64,000 bases of DNA. Source: Brevibacillus humidisoli. Lineage in GTDB: Bacteria; Bacillota; Bacilli; Brevibacillales; Brevibacillaceae. This document shows, in pieces, positions 35,600 to 44,192 of this stretch. The stretch lies in the NCBI RefSeq assembly GCF_020923435.1, contig NZ_CP087263.1, forward strand, positions 1,011,970 through 1,075,969, in the 5' to 3' direction. The notes below the pieces were generated by a model. The model made no database searches. It saw nothing but the letters and a program-made list of their open reading frames with translations, and had not been told where the DNA came from. The position numbers and the translations under genes are program-made. Numbering within the stretch: position 1 is the stretch's first letter; the number at the start of each line of letters is the position of its first letter.

Positions 35600-35629
35600 T
35601 TGACATAGTGTTAATATGAGATCTATAAT
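35600..35629 (+). promoter_or_regulatory. mgsR promoter, near consensus
   Basis: Perfect TTGACA (35600-35605), 18-bp spacer and perfect TATAAT (35624-35629), about 50 bp before the start of mgsR in AT-rich DNA. Confidence 0.85.
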
Positions 35630-35687
35630 TTACTTGAAAAAAGTAAGGGAGTAAGGAAACCAACTTACCGGTGTGGAGGGAATGAAG

Positions 35688-36065
35688 ATGGCGACAGCGA
35701 CCGCTGTGCAAACACAAAAGTTGACCTTTTTCACATACCCGAGCTGTACATCCTGTCGTAAGGCGAAGGCGTGGCTAAATGCAAATGGAGTAGAGTACGA
35801 AGAACGACACTTGTTCAGAAACCCGCCTTCTGTGGAAGAGCTTCTGGATATCGTGAAGAAGACGAACAATGGAATGGATGAAATCTTGTCGACGCGCAGT
35901 CAACGGTTTAAGCAGTTGGAGATCGACATAAACGAGTTGACGGTTTCTGAACTGCTGGAGTTGTTAAGTGAGGAGCCGCGCCTGCTGAAACGTCCGATTC
36001 TGACCAATGGAGAAAACTTGATTATCGGGTACAACCAGACAGCGATGAAAGAACTGCTGGCCTAA
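35688..36065 (+). CDS. mgsR: Spx/MgsR-family regulator (ArsC fold)
   Basis: 125 aa from ATG 35688, 8 nt after GGAGG; upstream in-frame GTG and ATG are too close to or in the site. A thioredoxin-fold RNA-polymerase-binding regulator with redox CxxC in YPSCTSCRKAKAWLN and a KRPI segment near the C-terminus. In B. subtilis MgsR (YqgZ) controls a stress sub-regulon and follows yqgY, as roughly here. Spx, a paralogue, is an alternative identity; position favours MgsR. Confidence 0.82.
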   Translation: MATATAVQTQKLTFFTYPSCTSCRKAKAWLNANGVEYEERHLFRNPPSVEELLDIVKKTNNGMDEILSTRSQRFKQLEIDINELTVSELLELLSEEPRLLKRPILTNGENLIIGYNQTAMKELLA

Positions 36066-36069
36066 CCAC

Positions 36070-36101
36070 GGGAGACGCTTTTGGGCGTCTCCCTCTTTCT
36101 T
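36070..36101 (+). terminator. Terminator of mgsR
   Basis: GGGAGACGC/GCGTCTCCC stem with TCTTTCTTG tail. Confidence 0.8.
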
Positions 36102-36183
36102 GTTCAACCCAAAAACGGTACGATAAACCACAGTAGAGGCATTTCATACGTTTCACATTGTGGTACGGGGAAGGGTGGAGAAG

Positions 36184-36942
36184 ATGGACGCGATTGTAAC
36201 GGAAGTGACAGAGGGTGTGGCCATTGTCACGCTCAATCGGCCAGAGGTTCGCAACGCGATCAATCTGCAGATGATCGAGCAGTTGGGTGAGGTACTGGAT
36301 GTTTTTCACGACGATCCCGCAGTAAAAGTGGTGATCTTTACGGGGGCAGGCGACACGTTCATCTCCGGCGGAGACTTGGAGCAGTTTGGGGCTGCCCGCA
36401 ATCGCACGAGCGTACTTCCGCTGCTGCAGAAAGCAGCAGATTTGCTGGAAAAAATCGATCGCTATCCCAAGCCGACCATTGCCATGATCAACGGTACGGC
36501 CGTAGGAGGAGGCTGTGAATTCGCGATTTCCTGCCATTTTCGCTTCGCCAGTGAGACGGCGAAGGTTGGATTCGTCCAAATCGGTTTGCACATCACGACC
36601 GGTTGGGGCGGCGGCAGTCGCTTGTTGGACAAGCTTGGCGAATCTCAAGCGCTGTCGATGCTGTTGACCGGAGAGCGGTTCAGTGCCAGGGAAGCAGAGC
36701 GGCTCGGGTTTATCGACGCTGTAAGCTCCCCCGACAGGCTGCGAGATGACGTGCTCAGCTTTGCCAGCAAGATTGCCGCGCAACCGCTGACAGGAATCGA
36801 AGCGTACCTGCGGCTCTTGGCCTGGAAGCGTTCAGGAGCGAGGCAGTCGCAGCGCATCCAGAGGGAGATTGAGCAGTGTGCGGGATTGTGGGGATCCGAA
36901 CAGCACACCGCCGCCGTCAATCGTTTTTTGCATAAAAGCTAG
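36184..36942 (+). CDS. Enoyl-CoA hydratase/isomerase family protein
   Basis: Crotonase-fold enzyme, 252 aa from ATG 36184 (GGGTGGAGAAG). Motifs: NRPEVRNAINLQM, FTGAGDTFISGGDLEQF (oxyanion hole) and GTAVGGGCEFAISCHFRFAS. One usual catalytic Glu position reads TTGWGGG rather than the PEV/PGxGG type, and IGLHITTGWGGGSRLLDKLG is the distal part, so activity type is uncertain. Monocistronic, not part of the carboxylase operon. Confidence 0.82.
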   Translation: MDAIVTEVTEGVAIVTLNRPEVRNAINLQMIEQLGEVLDVFHDDPAVKVVIFTGAGDTFISGGDLEQFGAARNRTSVLPLLQKAADLLEKIDRYPKPTIAMINGTAVGGGCEFAISCHFRFASETAKVGFVQIGLHITTGWGGGSRLLDKLGESQALSMLLTGERFSAREAERLGFIDAVSSPDRLRDDVLSFASKIAAQPLTGIEAYLRLLAWKRSGARQSQRIQREIEQCAGLWGSEQHTAAVNRFLHKS

Positions 36943-37090
36943 CCTGTTCTACCGCGACAAAATAGAGTCCTTCTCGTTTAAATCACGAGGTGCTTGGAGA
37001 TACTTTTCTAGTAGACAGCGATTCTACGAGAGTAGGCAAAAGCATAGAATGAAGTACAACAACCTCAATAGCCGACGGGAGGGACTCCAT

Positions 37091-37726
37091 ATGGTAGCTT
37101 CAAGACAGGATGCATGGACCGAAGATGACGACTTGGTATTGGCCGAGGTAACGCTTCGTCATATACGGGAAGGCGGTACACAACTGGCCGCGTTTGAAGA
37201 GGTGGGACAGCGCTTGGGACGCACGGCTGCTGCCTGCGGCTTTCGCTGGAACAGCACGGTGCGCAAACGATATGAGCAGGCGATCGCGATCGCCAAAAGC
37301 CAGCGTCAGCAGTTGAAAAAGACAGGCAAGCTGCCCCAGGGGGAGCCAGCCGTGGAGTTCTCCAAAGAACTTACACTGCAGGATTATGATGGCCACATAA
37401 GCAAACGCATGGATACCGGAAAACTAGATGAAGAACAGCAGTTGGAGACGGCGATTCGTGTGCTGAGCAACCAGCGGGAACTGCTGCGCAGGATGAAGCA
37501 GTTGGAACGGGAACTCGGCAGCAAACACCAGGAAGTAAAGGAGTTGAAAGAGGAGAACAGCAAGCTGAAAAAGGAACTGAGCGAAATCCACGGTGTGAAC
37601 GAAGATTACAAAGCTCTTATCCAAATTATGGAGCGTGCTCGAAAACTAGCTTTTTTACAAGAAGAGGAAGCTGCAAAACCTGTTTTCAAAATGGACGCAA
37701 ACGGAAATCTGGAGCGGGTGGAGTAG
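37091..37726 (+). CDS. ylbO: RsfA/YlbO-family Myb-like regulator
   Basis: 211 aa from ATG 37091 behind GGGAGGGACTCCAT. Residues 6-60 form a Myb/SANT-like DNA-binding domain (DAWTEDDDLVLAEVTLRHIREGG, TAAACGFRWNSTVRKRYEQAI). Residues 115-180 are a coiled coil. RsfA and YlbO are sporulation (prespore) regulators in Bacillus. The next genes ylbP and, after an inserted block, panE (ylbQ) match what I recall of the B. subtilis order, favouring ylbO. Confidence 0.85.
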   Translation: MVASRQDAWTEDDDLVLAEVTLRHIREGGTQLAAFEEVGQRLGRTAAACGFRWNSTVRKRYEQAIAIAKSQRQQLKKTGKLPQGEPAVEFSKELTLQDYDGHISKRMDTGKLDEEQQLETAIRVLSNQRELLRRMKQLERELGSKHQEVKELKEENSKLKKELSEIHGVNEDYKALIQIMERARKLAFLQEEEAAKPVFKMDANGNLERVE

Positions 37727-37753
37727 GCGGGGAAACCCCGCCTCTCTTTTTTT
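37726..37753 (+). terminator. Terminator of ylbO
   Basis: GGCGGGG/CCCCGCC stem with a three-A loop, TCTC, then seven Ts. Confidence 0.85.
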
Positions 37754-37761
37754 GTTTGCCG

Positions 37762-38229
37762 CTACTCCTGCATTCCCACGTTTTCCGGGAGCCAAACGTA
37801 TGGATTTTCCCCGCGATCGCGCATGGGGTTGTACTTTACCGGTTTAAAGTCCATTTTCAGCCAAAAATCATCAGCCCGGCAGCGGGAGTTGGTTTTGATC
37901 GGCAGCCCGAAGCTCTTGGCATGATTAACCAGAGCGGTACCGTAATCCTTGTTGCGGTAGTCCGGCAGCACCTCCAACTTCCACAGCTCAAAATAATCCT
38001 GCGGTGGATCAAAATATCGATCATACTTTCCGTCAATCTTGTACAAGCTCATCCTGGCGATTAGACGGTTATCTTCGTATATCCCGTAAAAAGGGGATTC
38101 CGAATCGTTTTCGATAAAGTTTGCTTCCAAATCTTCCTTCATCGACAGCTCTTCCAAGCCGTATTCACGGAATTTTTGAAACTGTTCCAGAGTCTTGTAG
38201 TTGATCTGCAGACGTTTCACTTCGTACAT
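37762..38229 (-). CDS. ylbP: GNAT N-acetyltransferase YlbP-like
   Basis: 155 aa from ATG 38229, with AAGGAG 10 nt upstream. GNAT fold: MYEVKRLQINYKTLEQFQKFREYG, IYEDNRLIARMSLY and motif A LEVLPDYRNKDYGTALVNHAKSFG, followed by CRADDFWLKMDFKPV. The sequence closely resembles what I recall of B. subtilis YlbP. Acceptor unknown. Convergent with ylbO. Confidence 0.82.
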   Translation of the reverse strand: MYEVKRLQINYKTLEQFQKFREYGLEELSMKEDLEANFIENDSESPFYGIYEDNRLIARMSLYKIDGKYDRYFDPPQDYFELWKLEVLPDYRNKDYGTALVNHAKSFGLPIKTNSRCRADDFWLKMDFKPVKYNPMRDRGENPYVWLPENVGMQE

Positions 38230-38438
38230 ATGTGTGCCGCTCCTTTCCAAGCAGTGCCTCAGAAATTCTCCATTCTATTATACACAACCAGGTAACAAAT
38301 TCTCCACTTTGTTTGACTCGACCTAAGCATAACAGGAAATGATTTCGTTTCCCTGCAAGGATTTTGAAAATTCCTGCTAGAACATTGACAGAAAGCATGG
38401 CAAAATAAGTGGTATCAAGGACAGAAGGGAGAGTAGCC

Positions 38439-39773
38439 ATGCAAAAAGTGCTCATCGCCAATCGAGGCGAAATTGCGAGACGGATTATTCGTACCTGTAA
38501 AGCGATGGGGATGGCTACAGTAGCCGTCTACTCGGAAGCTGATAAACAGATGCCTTACGTGCGTGAAGCGGATGAAGCGGTATGGATCGGACCGCCACCC
38601 GTCCCCCAGAGTTACCTGAACGTAGAGGCGATTTTGGAAGCAGCTCGTTCTGTTAGGGCAGATGCCGTCCATCCTGGTTATGGCCTGCTGTCGGAGAACG
38701 CATCTTTTGCCCAACGATGTCAGGAAGCGGGACTCGTCTTTATTGGGCCAGCACCGGACGTGATTGCCAAGATGGGGGATAAACTGACGGCACGAGAGAT
38801 CATGCGCCAGGCCGGAGTGCCGGTTGTACCCGGCAGCGGAGGGATGTTGGTGGACGCCGATGAAGCGGTGGATCGTGCCCGCCAGATCGGCTATCCGGTG
38901 ATGCTCAAGGCCACGGCTGGCGGGGGCGGGATCGGCATGCAGGTCGTCCACAGCGATGAAGAACTTCGTCAGGCATACCAATCCGCAAAAGGCAGGGCGA
39001 AGGCGTATTTTGGCAATGATGCGATGTTTCTTGAAAAGTACGTGCAAAATCCGCATCACATCGAAGTGCAGATCGCAGCCGATCAGCATGGGCAGATCCT
39101 GCACGTACTGGAGCGAGAGTGCTCGATTCAGCGGAGGCATCAGAAAGTGCTGGAGGAAAGTCCATCGCCATTTCTCGATGAAGAGACGAGACAGAAGATC
39201 TGTCAGTCAGCTGTCGATGCCGCTCGAGCCGTAGGGTATACGGGTGTTGGAACGGTCGAGTTCATTATGGATGAGAGGAAGGATTTCTACTTCCTGGAGA
39301 TGAACACCCGCCTGCAGGTGGAGCACCCCGTGACCGAGGAAATGACGGGCCTTGATCTGGTTGCCCTGCAGTTCGACATTGCCTGCAACCGACCGCTCAG
39401 CGTGCGGCAGGAAGAGATCAAAGCGCATAGGCATGCGATCGAAGTGCGCGTCTATGCCGAAGATCCGGAGACATTTCTTCCTTGCCCGGGTAAAATAGAA
39501 GAGTACCGAGTACCGGAGATAGAGCATGTGCGCATCGACGACGGAGTAGAGGCAGGAACACAGGTAACGCCGTTTTACGACCCGATGATTGCCAAGGTGA
39601 TCGCTTCGGGTGTGACACGTGAGGAAGCGATTCAACGTCTGTCAGAAGCTTTGAAAGCGTTTTATATTGGCGGTATCAAGACTAACCTGCCATTCCTCCG
39701 GGAGATTCTGGACGATGATTCCTTCCGCGCTGGTATGTACACCACTCATTTTGTGCAGAACAGGAAAAAGTAA
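38439..39773 (+). CDS. Biotin carboxylase subunit of an acyl-CoA carboxylase
   Basis: Carboxylates the biotin of the carrier protein with ATP and bicarbonate. 444 aa from ATG 38439 behind AAGGGAGAGTAGCC. ATP-grasp features: IANRGEIARRIIRTC, MLKATAGGGGIGM, ERECSIQRRHQKVLEESPSP, and FLEMNTRLQVEHPVTE. First of five genes with an acyl-CoA carboxyltransferase, a 70-residue biotin carrier, HMG-CoA lyase and enoyl-CoA hydratase, so it serves a catabolic acyl-CoA carboxylase (methylcrotonyl-CoA most likely) rather than acetyl-CoA carboxylase. Confidence 0.9.
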   Translation: MQKVLIANRGEIARRIIRTCKAMGMATVAVYSEADKQMPYVREADEAVWIGPPPVPQSYLNVEAILEAARSVRADAVHPGYGLLSENASFAQRCQEAGLVFIGPAPDVIAKMGDKLTAREIMRQAGVPVVPGSGGMLVDADEAVDRARQIGYPVMLKATAGGGGIGMQVVHSDEELRQAYQSAKGRAKAYFGNDAMFLEKYVQNPHHIEVQIAADQHGQILHVLERECSIQRRHQKVLEESPSPFLDEETRQKICQSAVDAARAVGYTGVGTVEFIMDERKDFYFLEMNTRLQVEHPVTEEMTGLDLVALQFDIACNRPLSVRQEEIKAHRHAIEVRVYAEDPETFLPCPGKIEEYRVPEIEHVRIDDGVEAGTQVTPFYDPMIAKVIASGVTREEAIQRLSEALKAFYIGGIKTNLPFLREILDDDSFRAGMYTTHFVQNRKK

Positions 39774-39805
39774 CCAAACGAACTGGTAAAGGAGAGTAGG
39801 TAGCG

Positions 39806-40018
39806 ATGAAACAAGTAACGGCAAACATGGCTGGAACCGTAATCAACGTTTTGGTCAAGGCAGGTGACTCGGTGCAGTCCGGACAGGATGTGGTCGTGCT
39901 GGAGTCGATGAAAATGGAAGTTCCGGTTCAGGCGGAAGCAGGCGGCACAGTCGCTGAAGTGAAGGTGAACACAGGAGACTTTGTCAACGATGGAGATGTC
40001 TTATTGGTTCTGGAATGA
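39806..40018 (+). CDS. Biotin carrier protein
   Basis: A stand-alone biotinyl domain, 70 aa, carrying carboxyl-biotin between the carboxylase and transferase. VLESMKMEVPVQAEAGG contains the biotinylated lysine of MKM. ATG 39806 follows GGAGAGTAGGTAGCG. B. subtilis yngHB in the yng leucine-degradation operon is the obvious counterpart. Confidence 0.93.
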   Translation: MKQVTANMAGTVINVLVKAGDSVQSGQDVVVLESMKMEVPVQAEAGGTVAEVKVNTGDFVNDGDVLLVLE

Positions 40019-40074
40019 TCGTTGTGACCAGATTCTGAGCGCCCGCTAGGTTTGGCTGGAGAGGAGGAACGGAG

Positions 40075-40998
40075 ATGGAGGTTCGCATCTATGAAGTAGG
40101 GCCGCGGGATGGTTTGCAAAACGAATCACAGATTGTACCCACCAGGGTGAAGATCGGACTGATTGAGCGACTGGCAGATGCGGGGTTGCGCTGGATCGAG
40201 GCAAGTTCATTTGTCAATCCCAAGTGGATTCCCCAACTGGCTGACGCAGCGGAGGTATTGGCTGGCATCCGGCAGCAGTCCGATGTCACCTACAGCGCAC
40301 TGGTTCCCAATCTGCGCGGGCTAGAGAGAGCGACGCAGGCAGGGATGCGTGAGATCGCAGTATTTATGTCGGCAAGCGAGACGCACAACCAAAAGAACAT
40401 CAACAAATCGATCGCGGAAACGCTACCTGTGCTGGCGGAAGTAGTCAGTCGAGCCTCGGCCAGCGGCATCCGCGTCCGCGGTTATGTTTCCACTGTTTTC
40501 GGCTGCCCGTACGAAGGAGAGGTCAGCATCACCAGCACACTAAAGGTAACCGAATCGCTGCTGGCGATGGGTGTCTACGAAGTGTCAATAGGGGATACCA
40601 TCGGTGTAGCCACTCCCAAGCAGGTGCATGAGATCTTTTCAGTACTTGTGAAAGAATTTACGACTGAGCGCTTGGCCGCCCATTTTCACGATACCCGTGG
40701 AACCGGTCTGGCCAACGTAGCGGCTGCCCTCGCCGAAGGAATTCGCACGTTTGACAGCTCGATTGGCGGATTGGGAGGATGTCCTTATGCACCTGGAGCT
40801 GCCGGCAATATCTCCACCGAAGACCTGGTCTACATGCTGACCGGTATGGGGTATCAGACAGGGATCGACCAAGAAAAGCTGGCGGGAGCGGGCAGCTATA
40901 TTCAGCAGGCGTTGGGACGGGAACTCCCTTCGAAAATGTTGAAAGCCTGCCGTGCTGCCGCCGATGGCACGTTGCAAAAGGAGGGAAACCAGTCATGA
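40075..40998 (+). CDS. mvaB: Hydroxymethylglutaryl-CoA lyase
   Basis: Splits HMG-CoA to acetoacetate and acetyl-CoA, the last step of leucine breakdown. 307 aa, GAGGAGGAACGGAG upstream. TIM-barrel signatures: YEVGPRDGLQNES, SSFVNPKWIPQLADA, YVSTVFGCPYEGEV, and GGLGGCPYAPGAAGN with the catalytic Cys. B. subtilis counterpart yngG. The stop overlaps the next start (ATGA). Confidence 0.92.
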   Translation: MEVRIYEVGPRDGLQNESQIVPTRVKIGLIERLADAGLRWIEASSFVNPKWIPQLADAAEVLAGIRQQSDVTYSALVPNLRGLERATQAGMREIAVFMSASETHNQKNINKSIAETLPVLAEVVSRASASGIRVRGYVSTVFGCPYEGEVSITSTLKVTESLLAMGVYEVSIGDTIGVATPKQVHEIFSVLVKEFTTERLAAHFHDTRGTGLANVAAALAEGIRTFDSSIGGLGGCPYAPGAAGNISTEDLVYMLTGMGYQTGIDQEKLAGAGSYIQQALGRELPSKMLKACRAAADGTLQKEGNQS

Positions 40999-41768
40999 CA
41001 GTTGGGCTGCGCAAGGAAGGTCAGGTTGCCGTTCTTACCATCCAGCGTCCAGAGGTTCACAACTGTTTAAACCTTGAAACACTCCTCATGATGCGGGAGC
41101 AGATCGTAAAGATTGCTGCTGACCGGGAGATTCGCGTTGTCATCGTTACTGGAGAGGGAGAAAAGTCATTTTGCGCCGGGGCTGATCTGAAAGAGCGAAG
41201 CACGATGACGGATGAGCAGGTGCAGCAGTTCATCCGCACCATTCGCGACACCTTTTCCGACTTGGAGCGACTGCCAAAGCCGGTGATCGCAGCACTTAAC
41301 GGTGCCGCCTATGGCGGTGGGACGGAACTGGCTCTCGCCTGCGACCTGCGTGTAGCCAGTGAGACGGTACGGATGGGATTGACGGAGACGTCTCTTGGGA
41401 TTATTCCGGGGGCAGGGGGCACACAGCGGCTGCCTCGTCTGATCGGCAGGGCCAAAGCGAAAGAACTGATTTTTACTTCCCGTCGCATCACTGCCGCAGA
41501 AGCGTTGGAAATCGGGCTCGTCAACCGTGTGGTACCATCTGAGCAACTGTTGAGCGCGGCAATGGAGTTGGCGGATGAGATTGCGGCGAACGCTCCGATC
41601 GCACTTGCACAGGCCAAGTACGCGATTGACTGCGGCATGGAAGTGGATCTTACAACGGGTCTGTCGATTGAGAGCAGCGCCTATCAGATTCTGATCCCGA
41701 CTAAAGACCGGCTGGAAGGCCTGGCTGCGTTTAGAGAGAAACGCAAGCCGATCTATCGAGGAGAATGA
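40995..41768 (+). CDS. Enoyl-CoA hydratase, probably methylglutaconyl-CoA hydratase
   Basis: 257 aa from ATG 40995, overlapping the HMG-CoA lyase stop. Crotonase motifs: TGEGEKSFCAGADLKER (oxyanion hole), ALNGAAYGGGTELALACDLRVAS, and GLTETSLGIIPGAGGTQRLPRLIG with the usual Glu pair. Position next to HMG-CoA lyase and the carboxylase points to hydration of 3-methylglutaconyl-CoA, as proposed for B. subtilis YngF. Confidence 0.87.
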   Translation: MTVGLRKEGQVAVLTIQRPEVHNCLNLETLLMMREQIVKIAADREIRVVIVTGEGEKSFCAGADLKERSTMTDEQVQQFIRTIRDTFSDLERLPKPVIAALNGAAYGGGTELALACDLRVASETVRMGLTETSLGIIPGAGGTQRLPRLIGRAKAKELIFTSRRITAAEALEIGLVNRVVPSEQLLSAAMELADEIAANAPIALAQAKYAIDCGMEVDLTTGLSIESSAYQILIPTKDRLEGLAAFREKRKPIYRGE

Positions 41769-41781
41769 GGAGGTTGCAGAC

Positions 41782-43320
41782 ATGAGTCAGCTAGAGCAGA
41801 CGTTGCAGGAGAGAATCGCCCAGGTCAAAAAGGGCGGAGACGAAAAGTACCATCAGAAAGCCAAGGAGCAGAACAAGCTGTTTGTTCGTGACCGGTTGGC
41901 CCTTTTGTTTGATGATGAAGAGTTTGTGTTGGAAGATGGATTGTTTGCCAACTTCACCGCTGAAGATCTGCCTGCTGACGGAGTAGTCACAGCGATTGGA
42001 CGGGTAGGTGGCCAGACCGTCTGTGTCATGGCCAACGATTCTACGGTAAAAGCAGGTTCCTGGGGTGCGCGAACCGTAGAGAAGATCATCCGTATCCAGG
42101 AGACAGCAGAGAAGATGCGTGTGCCGCTGATTTACCTGGTCGACTCCGCAGGTGCACGGATAACCGATCAGTTGGAGATGTTTCCGGGACGGCGGGGGGC
42201 TGGACGGATCTTTTACAATCAGGTCAAGCTATCGGGAAAAATTCCACAAGTATGCATCCTGTTCGGTCCTTCAGCGGCGGGCGGAGCGTATATACCCGCG
42301 TTTTGTGATATCGTCATCATGGTCGAACACAACGCCAGCATGTACCTCGGTTCGCCGCGAATGGCAGAGATGGTGATAGGGGAAAAGGTGACATTGGAAG
42401 AGTTGGGCGGTGCGCGGATGCATTGTTCGGTCAGCGGCTGTGGTGATGTGTTGGCTGCTGACGAACGGGAGGCTATAGAGGCCGCTCGCAGCTATCTCTC
42501 TTACTTCCCGGGCAACTACGAGGAGTCGCCACCTGCTGCAGCAGGAAGAGAGTCGGCTGCAAACGCCAGGGAGATTGCTGAGATCGTGCCGGAGAATCAA
42601 AACGCGCCGTTCAACATGTACGAACTGATCGAAGCGCTGGTGGACGAAGGTTCCTTTTTTGAAGTGAAAAAACTGTTTGCGCAGGAGTTGATCACCGGGC
42701 TTGCTCGCCTCGACGGAAAGCCGGTCGGCATCGTGGCCAACCAGCCGCGGGTCAAAGGCGGGGTTCTGTTTGTCGATTCTGCCGACAAAGCGGCGCGGTT
42801 TGTCACGCTGTGTGATGCTTTTCGCATCCCGCTGCTCTTTTTGGCTGACGTACCCGGATTTATGATCGGTACCGCTGTAGAGCGGGCAGGGATTATCCGC
42901 CACGGAGCCAAGATGATCTCCGCGATGGCGGAAGCCACCGTGCCCAAGATTTCGGTGATTGTGCGAAAAGCATATGGAGCGGGTCTCTATGCGATGGCCA
43001 GTTCCGCATTTGAACCGGACGCATGTCTGGCACTGCCCTCTGCTCAGATCGCTGTAATGGGTCCGGAGGCCGCCGTAAATGCCGTGTACAGCAACAAGAT
43101 CCAGGCGATTGAAGACTCGCAGGAGCGGCAGGCGTTTATCATGGAGAAGCGTCGTGAGTATCAGAAAGATATCGATATTTACCTGCTCGCTTCCGAGCTG
43201 ATCGTGGACGGAATTGTGCCGCCTAGTCAACTGCGCCGTGAACTGATCAACCGTTTTGCTGCCTATGCAAACAAACGGCAGCATTTTTCCGATCGGAAAC
43301 ACCCGGTATATCCCGTCTAG
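41782..43320 (+). CDS. Acyl-CoA carboxylase, carboxyltransferase subunit
   Basis: Transfers carboxyl from biotin to an acyl-CoA. 512 aa, AATGAGGAGGTTGCAGAC upstream. Full-length beta subunit with N- and C-terminal crotonase-like halves: YLVDSAGARITDQLEMFPGRRGAGRIF, FGPSAAGGAYIPAFCD, then LADVPGFMIGTAVERAGIIRHGAKM and ASSAFEPDACLALPSAQIAVMGPEAAVNAVY. Operon content points to methylcrotonyl-CoA; propionyl-CoA is the alternative. Last gene; a strong terminator follows. Confidence 0.9.
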   Translation: MSQLEQTLQERIAQVKKGGDEKYHQKAKEQNKLFVRDRLALLFDDEEFVLEDGLFANFTAEDLPADGVVTAIGRVGGQTVCVMANDSTVKAGSWGARTVEKIIRIQETAEKMRVPLIYLVDSAGARITDQLEMFPGRRGAGRIFYNQVKLSGKIPQVCILFGPSAAGGAYIPAFCDIVIMVEHNASMYLGSPRMAEMVIGEKVTLEELGGARMHCSVSGCGDVLAADEREAIEAARSYLSYFPGNYEESPPAAAGRESAANAREIAEIVPENQNAPFNMYELIEALVDEGSFFEVKKLFAQELITGLARLDGKPVGIVANQPRVKGGVLFVDSADKAARFVTLCDAFRIPLLFLADVPGFMIGTAVERAGIIRHGAKMISAMAEATVPKISVIVRKAYGAGLYAMASSAFEPDACLALPSAQIAVMGPEAAVNAVYSNKIQAIEDSQERQAFIMEKRREYQKDIDIYLLASELIVDGIVPPSQLRRELINRFAAYANKRQHFSDRKHPVYPV

Positions 43321-43355
43321 ATTCGTTGTTTGCGTGGAGTAGATAAACGGACATG

Positions 43356-43398
43356 AAAAAAGCTGCTGCCCGGTGAGGCAGCAGCTTTACTGTTTTTT
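43356..43398. terminator. Bidirectional terminator
   Basis: AAAGCTGCTGCC/GGCAGCAGCTTT stem with A and T runs, ending the carboxylase operon and the convergent GbsR-like gene. Confidence 0.9.
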
Positions 43399-43947
43399 GG
43401 GAACGTATTGGAAGATCTCGTGTGATTCCATCAGATCGATCAGGCGGGAGAGCCAGTCGTAATAGGCAAGCGCATTTTGCAGCTTTTCCAGATCCGTCTC
43501 TACCAACTGGTGCAGCTCTTCACTGAGGTCTTCTTTTTCCTTCAGCGAGCTGAGGTCGTTTAAGGATCGACGCAGGGCGTGCACATTCAGATCGATCGCC
43601 TTTCGCCACTTGGTTGAAAAGTAATCAATGAAGTTCTGGTACCAGTCCTGGTCCACTTCGTAGTGATCCTTGCGCGCTCCTTTCATCCACACCTTGTTGA
43701 CCATTTTTTGTTCCATCAACTGGCGGACGCCAGTGCTCATACTCGTTTTACTCATTCCCATCGCTTCGCCCATCTCATCGAGCGTCATGGGCTTGTCCTG
43801 AAACAGCATCGTACCGTATAAATGTCCGATTGATAACGTAATACCATAAAGATCCATATTTTTTGCAAGTGCTTCAATCACACGTTCACGAGCCTTCTTG
43901 ATGATCAGTTCATACTGACTGACGGCTGTTTCATTATGAGTGCTCAT
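43387..43947 (-). CDS. GbsR/OpcR-family regulator (MarR-like)
   Basis: 186 aa from ATG 43947, with AGGAGGG 10 nt upstream. Winged helix: YGITLSIGHLYGTMLFQDKPMTLDEMGEAMGMSKTSMSTGVRQLMEQKMVNKVWMKGARKDHYEV, the GbsR family hallmark. In B. subtilis GbsR/OpcR repress choline/betaine genes. Divergent from opuAABC, so it is the likely regulator of that operon. It may respond to choline or betaine; the ligand is inferred. Confidence 0.85.
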   Translation of the reverse strand: MSTHNETAVSQYELIIKKARERVIEALAKNMDLYGITLSIGHLYGTMLFQDKPMTLDEMGEAMGMSKTSMSTGVRQLMEQKMVNKVWMKGARKDHYEVDQDWYQNFIDYFSTKWRKAIDLNVHALRRSLNDLSSLKEKEDLSEELHQLVETDLEKLQNALAYYDWLSRLIDLMESHEIFQYVPKKQ

Positions 43948-44065
43948 GGGGGTACAACCCTCCTGACATTATTGCTGTTTCACATTCTACTCGTTCCCAG
44001 GCGGGAAGTAAATGGAGCGATAGGGAACCATATACGAGGAATCCTGAGAATTTGGAATGAAAAGT

Positions 44066-44094
44066 TTGTAAAGTTTTTTCGTAACGTATTATAC
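44066..44094 (+). promoter_or_regulatory. opuA promoter
   Basis: TTGTAA (44066-44071), 17-bp spacer, TTATAC (44089-44094). The -10 lies within a perfect palindrome. Confidence 0.65.
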
Positions 44095-44097
44095 GTT
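44083..44097. promoter_or_regulatory. Perfect 15-bp palindrome, candidate GbsR operator
   Basis: AACGTAT-T-ATACGTT is a perfect 7-1-7 dyad covering the -10 region of the opuA promoter, between the divergent regulator and transporter genes. Confidence 0.6.
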
Positions 44098-44192
44098 CAA
44101 ATATTGCGGATTTCCAGCTTTGAGGAAAAAAAACGCCCACGATACAATCAAATAGTCAGATCAATCAGGTGCGACCAATGGGAGGTGAAAGC

